Source: Thermodesulfobacteriota bacterium
GTDB lineage: Bacteria > Desulfobacterota > GWC2-55-46
Direction of reading: 5' to 3'
Assembly: GCA_030583865.1 (NCBI GenBank)
Contig: CP129479.1
Location: 2,070,819 to 2,134,818 of the forward strand
DNA length: 64,000 nt
The translations under genes were made by a program, and so were the position numbers. The first letter of the stretch is position 1. Every line of letters starts with the position of its first letter. Shown here in pieces: positions 53,786 to 62,213 of the stretch. The notes under the pieces are model-generated. The model did no database searches. It was given only the letters and a program-made list of their open reading frames with translations, and had not been told where the DNA came from.

Positions 53786-53927
53786 AGGCGGGACCTCTGA
53801 AAATTCAGGATTCTTCCCGCAATTCAAGGAAGGCCGGGAATGAAAAGCGGAGCATCATGGCAATATGTGAGCATTTTAATTCCTGTAACTACCCGGAGCC
53901 CGGGAAAATATCATTTTAGCGGTCGCC
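53786..53927 (+). repeat. Family A repeat, copy A7 (diverged)
   Basis: Right after the terminator: AGGCGGGACCTCTGAAAATT on the left and TTTTAGCGGTCGCCTTTC on the right; core GGCCGGGAATGAAAAGCGGAGCAT is recognisable. The right inner arm resembles A5/A6 (TGTAACTAC in place of CCGGCCTGA). It abuts the folE2 stop. Confidence 0.8.
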
Positions 53928-53929
53928 TT

Positions 53930-54712
53930 TCAGAGCTTCTTTTCAAGGAAGGCGTAGGCGCTGTGGTTGTGGATGGATTCCCAGTTCTCGGCCTCCACCC
54001 TGAACCACTTGAGCTTCTTCAGCTTCCCGAGGTTTATGGCCACTTCCCTTACCACGTCCTCAACGAACATGGGGTTGTCATAGGCCCTCTCGGTCACGTA
54101 CTTCTCATCCGGCCTCTTCAAGAGCGAGTAGACCGGGCTCGATGCCGACCTTTCGACCGCCGCTATTATGTCCTCGAGCCAGACGAACCCCTTGAAGCGG
54201 ACCCCGACCTTGACCTTGCCCCTCTGGTTGTGCGCGCCCCTCTCGCTTATCTCTTTCGAGCAGGGGCAAAGGGTCGAGACCGGCACCTCGACCTCGAGCA
54301 TGAAATCCCTTTCGGCCCCGAGCACCCCGAGATACCTGCACCTGTATTCCATCATGCCCCTGGATTTCGAAACCGGCGCGCTCTTCTCGATGAAATAGGG
54401 GAACTCGACCTCCAGGTGGGCGGTTGAAGCCGATAGCTTCACCTTCATCTTCTCCAGTATCTGCGGGAAGTTCTTTACCGTGAGCTCGCCCCTGTGCTCG
54501 TTAAGTATCTCGACGAACCTCGACATGTGCGTGCCCTTGAACTGGTGCGGGAGGTCGACGTACATGCTTATGGTAGCCACCGTGTGCTGGAATTTGTTCT
54601 TCCTGTCGAGCACCACGATAGGGTAGCGGATGTCCTTCACACCCACCTTGTCGATGGGTATCTGCCTGTAGTCCGGCTCGGCCTGGACGTCCCTCAGTTT
54701 CTTAACCGGCAT
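53930..54712 (-). CDS. folE2: GTP cyclohydrolase FolE2 (GCYH-IB)
   Basis: Converts GTP to dihydroneopterin triphosphate, the entry to folate and 7-deazaguanine synthesis, using the metal-flexible type IB fold. 260 residues from MPVKKLRDVQ: FKGTHMSRFVEIL, the metal-binding Cys in STLCPCSKEIS (Cys149/151), GAHNQRGKV and the C-terminal AENWESIHNHSAYA. Start at 54712 has AGGAGGGG five bases upstream; the earlier in-frame ATG at 54730 would overlap queD. Pairs with queD for preQ0 synthesis. Confidence 0.95.
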   Translation of the reverse strand: MPVKKLRDVQAEPDYRQIPIDKVGVKDIRYPIVVLDRKNKFQHTVATISMYVDLPHQFKGTHMSRFVEILNEHRGELTVKNFPQILEKMKVKLSASTAHLEVEFPYFIEKSAPVSKSRGMMEYRCRYLGVLGAERDFMLEVEVPVSTLCPCSKEISERGAHNQRGKVKVGVRFKGFVWLEDIIAAVERSASSPVYSLLKRPDEKYVTERAYDNPMFVEDVVREVAINLGKLKKLKWFRVEAENWESIHNHSAYAFLEKKL

Positions 54713-54722
54713 CCGGCCCCTC

Positions 54723-55100
54723 CTATTCATAATAAGCAGCAGCCGCGCTCTCGGATTCCCATACCCTGACCTTCGAGACCTTCACGGCGCCGAAGCCGCC
54801 GCCTTCGAGGGCCGCCGATACCTCCTTGAAAATATGCCTTGCGATGTTCTCGGCAGTCGCGTTCTCCTTGTCGAACGGCGGCACCTCGTTCAGGTACTTG
54901 TGGTCGAGCCGGTCGATTACGCCCCTCGCCTTTTCCTTGAGCGACTTGAAATCGACTACCATGCCGAGGCCGTCGAGACTCCCGGAGCGCACCTCCACCT
55001 CCACCTTCCAGTTGTGGCCGTGGAGGTTCTCGCAGGCCCCCTGGTAGCCCCTCAGGTTGTGAGCGGACGAAAACCAGGAAATTATCAAAAGCTCGTACAT
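54723..55100 (-). CDS. queD: 6-carboxytetrahydropterin synthase QueD
   Basis: Converts dihydroneopterin triphosphate to 6-carboxytetrahydropterin in queuosine precursor synthesis. 125 residues with zinc ligands His14, His27 and His29 (LHGHNW), the catalytic Cys23, LDHKYLNE, NATAENIARHIF and the final VRVWES. Start ATG at 55100. It directly precedes folE2, its substrate supplier, so the pair forms a two-step queuosine unit. Confidence 0.94.
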   Translation of the reverse strand: MYELLIISWFSSAHNLRGYQGACENLHGHNWKVEVEVRSGSLDGLGMVVDFKSLKEKARGVIDRLDHKYLNEVPPFDKENATAENIARHIFKEVSAALEGGGFGAVKVSKVRVWESESAAAAYYE

Positions 55101-55164
55101 CCCCTCAGTTTATCATATCCGGACGCCTTGAAATCAAGTGGAATTCCAGCCCCCTTTCTTTTCC

Positions 55165-55194
55165 TTGACACGCCCATGCCGCAACCGCTATCCT
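55165..55194 (+). promoter_or_regulatory. Promoter of the DUF4350-ResB-antiporter-UbiA operon
   Basis: TTGACA (55165-55170), 18-bp spacer, TATCCT (55189-55194). The expected +1 falls on or next to the GTG start codon at 55201, implying a leaderless or nearly leaderless mRNA. Confidence 0.6.
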
Positions 55195-55200
55195 GAACCG

Positions 55201-56079
55201 GTGAGACCGACGGCAACCTTTTTACGCGCTTCAAGGGCGATCAGGACGGCCCTCCTGTCGATATCCGTCCTGGCCCTGGCAGCCGCCATCCCGCTCTTTT
55301 CAGCGGATAATGCCCAGGCCAGGGCCGAAAGGGCTCTTTTTGACGCCGCGGGCCAGCCTGCCGGGCCGGGCCTCACGGCAAAGGCACGGAAAACTGTATT
55401 CGACCTCTCTCATTCCGAGATATTCTCGCCCGTAAGGGCGGGAGAGCTGGATTATTCCTCTTTCTATTCGCTCATAAGGGACAGCGGCACGGGGGCCGAG
55501 GTCGGGGTGAACGAGGGGCCGGTTACCGCTGAATCGCTCGAAGGGGTCGGGACCTATATAATAGCCGGTCCGGCCCGCGGTTTTTCGCCCGGTGAGTCAG
55601 CGGCGCTCAAGGGGTTCGTCGAGCGGGGCGGGAACCTACTGGTGCTCCTCCACATCTCCCCTCCTGTCGCGTCGCTTACGCACGAGTTCGGCATCATAGT
55701 CTCGAACTTCGTCGTATGCGAGAGGTCCGGCCTGATAGGCGGGAAGCCTCAGGATTTTCTGGTCACCAGATTCGCGGCGCACCCGGTTACATCCGGGCTC
55801 AAGGGGATAGCCGTATACGGCACTTGGGGGCTTCTGCCGGTGAACGGGGCCTCTCCGGTCGCGATGACCTCCGGGGCCGCGTGGGCCGACCTTGATAGAA
55901 ATAGGGAATTCAGGGAAGGCGAGCCGGTAGAGGAGTTCGCTATCATAGCCGTGCGCGAGCTCGGGGCAGGCAAGGTCGTGGTCGTGGCCGACGACGCGCC
56001 CTTTCAGAACCGCTTCATAAACGACGCGGACAACAGGAAGCTCGCCGAAAACATAATCAGGTGGTTCAAGCAGCGGTAA
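55201..56079 (+). CDS. DUF4350-like secreted/membrane-anchored protein
   Basis: 292 residues from GTG at 55201. Basic N-terminus, one hydrophobic segment (about 13-34, IRTALLSISVLALAAAIPLFS) serving as signal or anchor, then a periplasmic glutamine-amidotransferase-like fold of the DUF4350 kind (GTYIIAGPARGFSPGESAALKGFVERGG, then LLVLLHISPP and a VVVVADDAPFQNR end). Catalytic Cys is not evident, so it is unlikely to be an amidotransferase. Coupled to a ResB-like gene 1 bp downstream, which suggests a role in envelope redox or cytochrome assembly; this is inference. Confidence 0.72.
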   Translation: MRPTATFLRASRAIRTALLSISVLALAAAIPLFSADNAQARAERALFDAAGQPAGPGLTAKARKTVFDLSHSEIFSPVRAGELDYSSFYSLIRDSGTGAEVGVNEGPVTAESLEGVGTYIIAGPARGFSPGESAALKGFVERGGNLLVLLHISPPVASLTHEFGIIVSNFVVCERSGLIGGKPQDFLVTRFAAHPVTSGLKGIAVYGTWGLLPVNGASPVAMTSGAAWADLDRNREFREGEPVEEFAIIAVRELGAGKVVVVADDAPFQNRFINDADNRKLAENIIRWFKQR

Positions 56080-56080
56080 T

Positions 56081-57136
56081 ATGAGAAGCGTCTGGAAATT
56101 TTTTTCATCTGTCTACCTAACCATATTCCTTGCCGTCATTATCTGCGCCATTTCGGCCTGGGGCTCGATGGTCGTCGTAAGGAACCAGCGTTTCTTCAGC
56201 GCGCTCGACCACGAGGTGCTTTTCCCCTTCCTCCTTTCCCTGAAAACGGAATACATCGGGCTTACGCTCTGGGTCTGGGCCCTCATATTCCTTACGGCCG
56301 TCTTCGCCGTGAACACGGTCGTATGCACGGCTGACAAGGCCTGGTCCGTCATCCGGACGAGGAAGCCCTGGCAGGCCCTTTTCCCCCACATAGTGCACGT
56401 CGGCTTCCTTATCGCGCTCCTCGGGCACCTGGTGGGTAGCGTCTGGGGTTTCAGGAGCTACGGCCATGTGCTCTATAAGGGCGAATCCATCCCTGTCCCA
56501 TACCAGAGCGGCGTCCAGGTAAGGCTCGACGAGACGGAGATGAGGGCGGGCATAAGGGGCGACCTTGATTACCTCCGGACCAGGCTTACGCTCGTAAACG
56601 AGGACGGGAGCGAGGTCGTCACCAAGGACATAGGCCTTAATAACCCCCTCATATGGAAGGGCATAGCCTTTTACCATTTCGACCAGGGGCAGAGCCCGAC
56701 CGGGCTCGTTTTGGACGCGGGCGGCCGCACTTCCGAGGTCGCCCTGGAGGGCTCCTTCAGCGCCCCTGACGGGAGCACATACAGGCTCGGGAGCGTTTAC
56801 CCGGATTTCGCGCTCGACGAAAGCGGCAGGCCATTCAGCCGCTCTGGCCTCTTCGCCAACCCGCATATCGAAATAATATCGGCTGGCGGAAGCGTCTACT
56901 TCCTCAACATCTCCGAGCCCGGCACGTCCGTTACCGGCGCGCGGCACGCCATAACGCTCAAGGGATACGTGTTCACCCCGTACGTCGTCCTCACCATCAA
57001 CAAGGACCCGGGCATCGGTTTCATAATAGCCGGCTCGATTGTCCTGGTCGTCGGAATGGTGCTCCTACTCTTTTTCAGGGGCGAACGGGCCGAGCTCGTC
57101 CGGCCCAGGCCGGGGGTGGAGGAGAGGGGCGCTTGA
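56081..57136 (+). CDS. ResB/Ccs1-like cytochrome c biogenesis membrane protein
   Basis: 351 residues, with membrane helices near 10-30, 62-83, 104-124 and 310-333, and a large periplasmic domain between (about 130-305), the layout of System II ResB. FSSVYLTIFLAVIICAISAWGS and HIVHVGFLIALLGHLVGSVWG are typical heme-handling helices with conserved His. It is shorter than full ResB (about 450-550). A CcsA/ResC partner is not in the window. Useful for the c-type heme proteins seen at 36.7-39.9 kb. Stop overlaps the antiporter start. Confidence 0.85.
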   Translation: MRSVWKFFSSVYLTIFLAVIICAISAWGSMVVVRNQRFFSALDHEVLFPFLLSLKTEYIGLTLWVWALIFLTAVFAVNTVVCTADKAWSVIRTRKPWQALFPHIVHVGFLIALLGHLVGSVWGFRSYGHVLYKGESIPVPYQSGVQVRLDETEMRAGIRGDLDYLRTRLTLVNEDGSEVVTKDIGLNNPLIWKGIAFYHFDQGQSPTGLVLDAGGRTSEVALEGSFSAPDGSTYRLGSVYPDFALDESGRPFSRSGLFANPHIEIISAGGSVYFLNISEPGTSVTGARHAITLKGYVFTPYVVLTINKDPGIGFIIAGSIVLVVGMVLLLFFRGERAELVRPRPGVEERGA

Positions 57137-58155
57137 TACAGGAGCTGCTCTTACTCGTCTTCTGGCTGGTCGTGATAGTCGCGGCGGCCGAGGTGTTCAC
57201 AAACGCGATAGAGTCGCTCGGGGCCAGGCTCAAGTTCTCAGAAGGCGTCACCGGGAGCATTTTCGCCGCGGTCGGCACGGCGCTCCCCGAGACCATGGTG
57301 CCGCTCGTCGCCATATTCGGCGGCGGGAGCGTCCATGTCAGGGAGGAGGTAGGCGTCGGCGCGATACTCGGCGCCCCCTTCATGCTCTCGACCCTCGCCA
57401 TGTTCCTCATCGGGGCGGCCCTCTGGCAGTTCCAGGGCACGAGGAGGAAGACCAGCCTCACGCCCGAGAGGAGCGGCTTCAGGAGAGACATCGAGTTTTT
57501 CCTCTTCGCCTTCACCCTGGCTTTTCTCGTCGCCTTCACCCCGCAGGAATACCGGCTCTTGAGGGTATTCATCGCGGCGGTCCTCGTCATAACGTACTTC
57601 TACTACATACTCGAGACCGTAAAGGCCAGCGCCGCGCTTGTCGAGGACGGGCACGCGACCGAGAACTCCAAGCCCCTTTACCTGGGGGTCGTCCTCAAGG
57701 ACCGCATGTGGGTCATCGTCCTCCAGCTCCTCCTGGCGCTCGGGCTGATAATAGCCGGGGCAAAGGGTTTCGTGCACGGGGTCGAGTATCTTTCAGAGGC
57801 GCTCCGAATGCCTGTAATGGCGCTCGCCCTCCTCATAATCCCCGTGGCTACCGAGCTCCCGGAGAAGGTAAACAGCATAATCTGGATAAGGAGGGGCAAG
57901 GACACCATGGCCCTCGGGAACATCACCGGGGCCATGGTCTTCCAAGGCACGCTCCTGCCCGCTATCGGAATATTCCTCACGCCCTGGACAGTCAACCTGA
58001 CGGTCGTAGCTAGCAGCGCCCTCACCATCGCAGCCGGCGTCTGGCTCTACTTCATCGCGATGAGGGTCAAAAGGATAGCCCCCTGGCTCTTCATAGTCAA
58101 CGGCGCGCTGTACATGGCATTCGTCTACATAGTCCTCGTCATAGCGCGAGCATGA
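57133..58155 (+). CDS. CaCA-family sodium/calcium (cation) antiporter
   Basis: 340 residues, about ten membrane helices in two inverted halves. The two alpha-repeat signatures are GSIFAAVGTALPETMVPLVAI (first half, shown by GTALPE) and PVATELPEKVNS (second half). The start is TTG at 57133 within a TTGA overlap, with GAGGGG upstream. Direction and ion are not certain from sequence. It is followed by an ATGA overlap with the UbiA gene. Confidence 0.88.
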   Translation: MIQELLLLVFWLVVIVAAAEVFTNAIESLGARLKFSEGVTGSIFAAVGTALPETMVPLVAIFGGGSVHVREEVGVGAILGAPFMLSTLAMFLIGAALWQFQGTRRKTSLTPERSGFRRDIEFFLFAFTLAFLVAFTPQEYRLLRVFIAAVLVITYFYYILETVKASAALVEDGHATENSKPLYLGVVLKDRMWVIVLQLLLALGLIIAGAKGFVHGVEYLSEALRMPVMALALLIIPVATELPEKVNSIIWIRRGKDTMALGNITGAMVFQGTLLPAIGIFLTPWTVNLTVVASSALTIAAGVWLYFIAMRVKRIAPWLFIVNGALYMAFVYIVLVIARA

Positions 58156-59054
58156 AAAACCCGGCGACCCTTTTCATGGCGACGAGGCCGCAGTTCCTCC
58201 CGGCGACCGCGGTCGCGGTCGGGCTCGGCGCATCAGTTGCCTGGCGCGAGGCCCGCGCGTTCGACATGGCTGTTTTCGCCTTGTCCATGCTAGCCGCCCT
58301 CCTCTGCCACGCGGGAATGAACACCCTGAACGACTATTACGACTCGAAGAACGGGGCCGACGACCTCAACAGGAGCGCGCTCACCCCTTTTACCGGCGGA
58401 AGCAGGTTCATACAAAAGGGCCTCATGACCCAGGGTGAGACGCTGGCGCTGGGTGCGGCCCTCGTTCTGGCCGGTGGTTTGACCGGCGCATACCTTGCGT
58501 TCACAATAAGCCCGGTCCTTTTCGTAATAGGGCTCCTCGGAATCGCCTCAGGGTACTTCTACTCGGCCCCTCCTTTTTTCCTGGCCGGACGCGGGCTCGG
58601 GGAGATTACGGTGGGCGTTACCTTCGGCCTCCTTATAGTGCTCGGGGCCTATGCGGCGCAGACCGGGTCAATCGGGGCAGGCCCGGCAATAGCCTCGCTC
58701 CCCCTCACCTTCCTCATAGCCGCCATACTTTTCGTAAACGAGTTCCCGGATTTCGAGTCTGACCGGGCCGCCGGAAAAAGGACCCTCGTAGTCCGTCTCG
58801 GGCCGCAAAGGGCCCGGTGGGGGCTCGCACTGATATTCGCGATGGCGTACGCGAGCGTCGTTGCCGGGGTCATCCTGGGCCTCCTTCCCACAGGGTCGCT
58901 TATCGCCCTCCTTACCGTCTTCATAGCCATACCTGGCGCGCTGCGCCTCCTCAGAAATTACGACCGGACGGGAGCGCTTACCCCGGCCATCAAGGCCGTG
59001 ATCGCCATACACTTCTTTACAGGCCTCATACAGATAGCCGCGAACCTCGTCTGA
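58152..59054 (+). CDS. UbiA-family prenyltransferase (possibly MenA)
   Basis: Membrane enzyme that attaches a polyprenyl tail to an aromatic acceptor. 300 residues, about eight helices; first Asp-rich motif NDYYDSKNGAD (about 57-67) and second DFESDRAAGKRTLVVRLG (about 197-214). The RSALTPFTGGSRFI segment is close to that in MenA (1,4-dihydroxy-2-naphthoate octaprenyltransferase) and related menaquinone enzymes, but other men genes are not here, so the substrate is left open. Last gene of the operon. Confidence 0.88.
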   Translation: MKNPATLFMATRPQFLPATAVAVGLGASVAWREARAFDMAVFALSMLAALLCHAGMNTLNDYYDSKNGADDLNRSALTPFTGGSRFIQKGLMTQGETLALGAALVLAGGLTGAYLAFTISPVLFVIGLLGIASGYFYSAPPFFLAGRGLGEITVGVTFGLLIVLGAYAAQTGSIGAGPAIASLPLTFLIAAILFVNEFPDFESDRAAGKRTLVVRLGPQRARWGLALIFAMAYASVVAGVILGLLPTGSLIALLTVFIAIPGALRLLRNYDRTGALTPAIKAVIAIHFFTGLIQIAANLV

Positions 59055-59112
59055 GCGCTCCCGTTCGCGGGGTACAGTCCTTCCTTTTTCCAAGTCCCTT
59101 GCCCCCCGTGCC

Positions 59113-59141
59113 TTGACATACGGCGGCCCCGTACCTATCAT
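59113..59141 (+). promoter_or_regulatory. Strong sigma70-type promoter for hsp20
   Basis: TTGACA (59113-59118), 17-bp spacer, TATCAT (59136-59141), about 65 bases before the hsp20 start. No CIRCE or ROSE element was recognised in the leader. Confidence 0.72.
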
Positions 59142-59212
59142 TTAAGCAAAGGACGGCTTTGTTCCGGGGCCCCGGGCCGAAATTTTCCAACAGAAGGCGA
59201 AAGGAGGACAGC

Positions 59213-59692
59213 ATGCCGCTTGAGAAATGGAACCCTTTAAGGGAGCTTGAGACGATGAGGAGGGAGATGGACAGGATATGGGACGACGTATTCCCGTCCA
59301 GGAAGATGGGCCTGTCCTGGAAAAGGCAGCCCGGCGCGCAAGCCGAGACCGGGGCCGCCACACCGGCCATAGACGTCATAGACAAGAACGACTCGGTTGT
59401 GGTAAAGGCCGAGATGCCCGGCGTTTCAAAGGACTCCGTAGACGTCACCCTCGAGGACAACGTCCTTACGCTCAGGGGCGAGCTGAAGGAAGAACCAGAG
59501 ATAAAGGAAGGGAACTACGCCTACTCCGAGAGGAACTACAGGTATTTCCTCAGGGCCATAAGCATACCTTTCAAGATACGCAGGGACGGCATAAAGGCGT
59601 CTCTCAAGGACGGGGTCTTGAGCGTCGTCCTACCCAAGGCCGTGGAGGAGCAGACAAAGAAGATAACTGTCGAGGTCTCCGGACAGCCATAG
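59213..59692 (+). CDS. Hsp20/alpha-crystallin small heat-shock protein
   Basis: ATP-independent holdase. 159 residues from MPLEKWNPLRELETMRREMD, a common sHsp N-terminus; alpha-crystallin domain from about 50 (PAIDVIDKNDSVVVKAEMPGV) to 143 (IKASLKDGVLSVVLPKA) with the A-x-x-x-G-V-L motif; a short C-terminal tail with ITVEV. AAAGGAGG precedes ATG at 59213. A GC-rich hairpin follows. Confidence 0.93.
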   Translation: MPLEKWNPLRELETMRREMDRIWDDVFPSRKMGLSWKRQPGAQAETGAATPAIDVIDKNDSVVVKAEMPGVSKDSVDVTLEDNVLTLRGELKEEPEIKEGNYAYSERNYRYFLRAISIPFKIRRDGIKASLKDGVLSVVLPKAVEEQTKKITVEVSGQP

Positions 59693-59710
59693 TTATATAC
59701 CATGAACGCC

Positions 59711-59737
59711 GCGGAGCCGCGCCTGGCGCGGCTCCGC
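59711..59737 (+). terminator. GC-rich hairpin after hsp20
   Basis: GCGGAGCCGCG / CGCGGCTCCGC, 11-bp stem, 5-base loop, no U run. A 3'-end stabiliser or factor-assisted terminator. Confidence 0.5.
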
Positions 59738-59763
59738 AGGCGCTTACGCCTTGACCAACTTTC

Positions 59764-59920
59764 CAACAGGTTCCGAAAAACTCGAAATCACATTCAGGCT
59801 GCTCAAAAAGCTCAAGATGCAAGGAGTCGGAAAATGAGGAATGAGACGTACTTTTATCGTACGTCGCAATGACGAATTTTGAAGACGACGCAGCAGATTG
59901 GGCTTTTTCAGCAGCCTGCC
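59764..59920 (+). repeat. Family B element, copy B5 (second subtype)
   Basis: Flanked by CCAAC on both sides (59763-59767 and 59919-59923). Hairpin GACGTAC / GTACGTC, in which both stem positions differ from B1 so that pairing is kept. Right end GGGCTTTTTCAGCAGCCTGC. It abuts the 3' end of the next minus-strand gene. Confidence 0.85.
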
Positions 59921-59925
59921 AACCC

Positions 59926-60330
59926 TCATTCAATACGGGCCTGAAAGGAAGGCCTCCCGCCTGCCTGAATGTCTCCCGGAGAGGCGGTCCAGACAGTTAT
60001 GCCGAGCCCTGCCGATGCCCTCAAAAGCCTCTCAAGATGCTTCCTGTCCTTTTCGTCGCGCATTATGAGGAGTATGCCCGGCTTCTTCCCGGTCACCGCG
60101 GCATAATAAAGGGACTGGCCTATTGCCTCGGCCCACTTGGGCGCGAAATCCACCTCGACCGCGTGCTCATCCGTAAGGCAGTCCACCCTGGCCCTGTCCG
60201 GCAGCACGAATTCCGCGGTACCGCCCGCCTGGCCGCACCAATGAGATTGATAATCCCGCTCGGGATGGCGCTCCCCTGCCAGGAGAGCGGACGGCGTAAT
60301 CAGCAGGAGCGCCAAAAATACGTTCTTCAT
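59926..60330 (-). CDS. Small secreted protein, possible PD-(D/E)XK-like fold
   Basis: 134 residues with a signal peptide (MKNVFLALLLITPSALLAG). The mature part has HWCGQAGGTAEF, RVDCLTDEHAVEVDFAPKW and AEAIGQSLYYAAVTGKKPGI, then LERLLRASAGLGITVWT. The order Asp, Glu-Val-Asp-Phe-Ala-x-Lys-Trp, Glu-Ala-x-Gly-Gln recalls a compact restriction-endonuclease-like fold, but a nuclease in the periplasm would be odd and activity is unproven. Two Cys (about 32 and 51) could form a disulfide. Divergent from the MmgE/PrpD gene. Confidence 0.68.
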   Translation of the reverse strand: MKNVFLALLLITPSALLAGERHPERDYQSHWCGQAGGTAEFVLPDRARVDCLTDEHAVEVDFAPKWAEAIGQSLYYAAVTGKKPGILLIMRDEKDRKHLERLLRASAGLGITVWTASPGDIQAGGRPSFQARIE

Positions 60331-60529
60331 CCCTTTTCCCGTCCCTTCCGCCGGGCCCCTTGCCGGGGCGGCGGTTGTGGGCTATATTCATCAAGTCGCG
60401 GACGATTTCATCACACTGCTTGCAACGGGATTCGACGCAGACGTGCTGACGGGTGCGAAAGCGGCTTGTCGCATTATAGCAGACGAAAACGGTCCTGTAC
60501 GGAATGCGCCAGGCTTGAAAGGAGAACTA

Positions 60530-61897
60530 TTGAAAAAAGGCTTTCTTGCCGAAAGGATAGCTGATTACGCGCTTGGCCTGAAGTCCGCTGACCTGCCGCA
60601 AGCAATAGCGCACGAGGCCAAAAAGCGTGTCGTGGACTCCTTTGCCTGCATGCTCGGCGCTCTGGAATCCCCTCCGGCACGGGCCGCCATCGGAGCCTTG
60701 CCCGAAGTCTCGCGCGGGCTCTCGGCAACCGTCCTCGGAACGAAAATCCGCACGACACCTGAGCACGCCGCGTTCTCTAACGGCATACTGGTCCGGTATC
60801 TCGACTTTAACGACACATATCTCTCGAAAGAGCCCTCGCACCCGTCGGACAATATCGCCGCCGCGCTCGCAGCGGCTGAAGCGTCCGGCGCAAGCGGCAC
60901 GGATTTCATAAAAGCGGTCGTTACGGCCTATGAGGTGCAGATGAGGCTCTGCGACGCGGCAAGGCTGAGGGACCGCGGATGGGACCACGTGGCCTACGGC
61001 GCGTTCTCGGCAACGGCCGCCGCTGCCATGCTCCTTGGCCTAGGAAGGGACGAGTTTGTGAACGCCCTCAACATAGCCGGGACCGTCTCCCCCGCGCTCC
61101 GGCAGTCGCGCGCGGGGGAGCTCTCGATGTGGAAGGGGTGCGCGTTCGCCAACACCTCTAAAGACGCGCTCTTCTCTGCCATCATGGCGAAGAACGGCAT
61201 GACAGGCCCGGCCCCGATATTCGAGGGCGAGTTCGGGTTCGAGAAGGTCGTATCCGGCCCACTCGCGCTCTCTCCCACATTCGGCGGCGAAGGGGGCGAG
61301 CCGTTCAAGATACCCGACAGCTCGCTTAAGTTCTACCCCGCCGAGCACCATTCGCAGAGCGCCATAGCCGCCGCCATCGAGCTTGTTTCTGAAATTGAAG
61401 ACATCAAGGAGATAGAGTCCGTCCGCGTAAGCACCTTCGGCGCGGGATACGAGATAATCGGCTCAGGCCCGGAGAAGTGGCGGCCCTCGACCAGGGAGGC
61501 CGCTGACCACAGCCTCCCCTTCCTCGTCTCCGCCGCGCTCATCGACGGGAACGTTAATCTCGCAACCTATTCCGAAAGGATGGACGACCCTGATTTGAAG
61601 GAGCTTATCCGAAAGGTAAGCGTCGTCAAAGACCCGGAGCTCGACAGGCTCTATCCGGAGGCGGTGCCGAACAGGGTCGAGGTCAGGCTATCATCCGGGA
61701 AGGTCCTTTCAAGCGAGGTCATTTATCCGAGGGGGCACCCGAAAAATCCGATGACGGAAAAGGAAATAGAAGACAAGTTCAAATATTTGAGCGGCTGGTA
61801 TCTCGGGGACGGCCTTGCTGAAAAGGTCCTCCCGGCCCTCTGGGATATAGACCGGGCCGGGAGCATTGGCAAGATCATGGCCCTCTTCATAAGATGA
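60530..61897 (+). CDS. MmgE/PrpD family protein (2-methylcitrate dehydratase-like)
   Basis: 455 residues from TTG at 60530, preceded by AAAGGAG. Helical N-terminal domain with VVDSFACMLGALESPPARAA and GILVRYLDFNDTYLSKEPSHPSDNI, GWDHVAYGAFSATAAAAMLLG, MWKGCAFANTSKDALF, and a C-terminal domain with KFYPAEHHSQSAI and VSTFGAGYEI. The family includes PrpD (2-methylcitrate to 2-methylaconitate) and cis-aconitate decarboxylase. No other prp genes lie nearby, so the substrate is unresolved. The open frame extends 153 bases upstream without family similarity. Confidence 0.88.
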   Translation: MKKGFLAERIADYALGLKSADLPQAIAHEAKKRVVDSFACMLGALESPPARAAIGALPEVSRGLSATVLGTKIRTTPEHAAFSNGILVRYLDFNDTYLSKEPSHPSDNIAAALAAAEASGASGTDFIKAVVTAYEVQMRLCDAARLRDRGWDHVAYGAFSATAAAAMLLGLGRDEFVNALNIAGTVSPALRQSRAGELSMWKGCAFANTSKDALFSAIMAKNGMTGPAPIFEGEFGFEKVVSGPLALSPTFGGEGGEPFKIPDSSLKFYPAEHHSQSAIAAAIELVSEIEDIKEIESVRVSTFGAGYEIIGSGPEKWRPSTREAADHSLPFLVSAALIDGNVNLATYSERMDDPDLKELIRKVSVVKDPELDRLYPEAVPNRVEVRLSSGKVLSSEVIYPRGHPKNPMTEKEIEDKFKYLSGWYLGDGLAEKVLPALWDIDRAGSIGKIMALFIR

Positions 61898-61986
61898 GCT
61901 TGCATATCCAGAACAGGCTGGATGAACGGAATGAAATGGGTTATGCTTTTAGCTCCGCCCTGCAATCTTCGAGGCGGTTTTAGGAC

Positions 61987-62181
61987 ATGGCGGCAGATGA
62001 AGACCACATAAACTGCTTCCAATGCAGTCACTTCTACGTGACCTGGGACGAGTTCTTCCCCAGGGGGTGCAAGGCCCTGCGCTTCAAAAGCAGGGAGATG
62101 CCCTCTGACGTGGTAAGGAGGTCCTCGGGCATGGATTGCCAGCTGTTCGAAAAGAAAGAACGGGGAAGACGAAGCGGGTAA
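61987..62181 (+). CDS. Small four-cysteine protein of unknown function
   Basis: 64 residues, cytoplasmic. Cys10-x2-Cys13, Cys28 and Cys51 in CFQCSHFYVTWD, FPRGCKALRFKS and SSGMDCQLFE suggest one zinc- or iron-binding site; the basic tail is KKERGRRSG. Similar short proteins occur in deltaproteobacteria but I know no function. It lies 32 bases upstream of tldD, on the same strand, so it may be co-transcribed. AGGAC precedes the ATG. Confidence 0.72.
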   Translation: MAADEDHINCFQCSHFYVTWDEFFPRGCKALRFKSREMPSDVVRRSSGMDCQLFEKKERGRRSG

Positions 62182-62213
62182 AAAGCTCTCCCGTTAAGGA
62201 GGTTTGAGGATCG

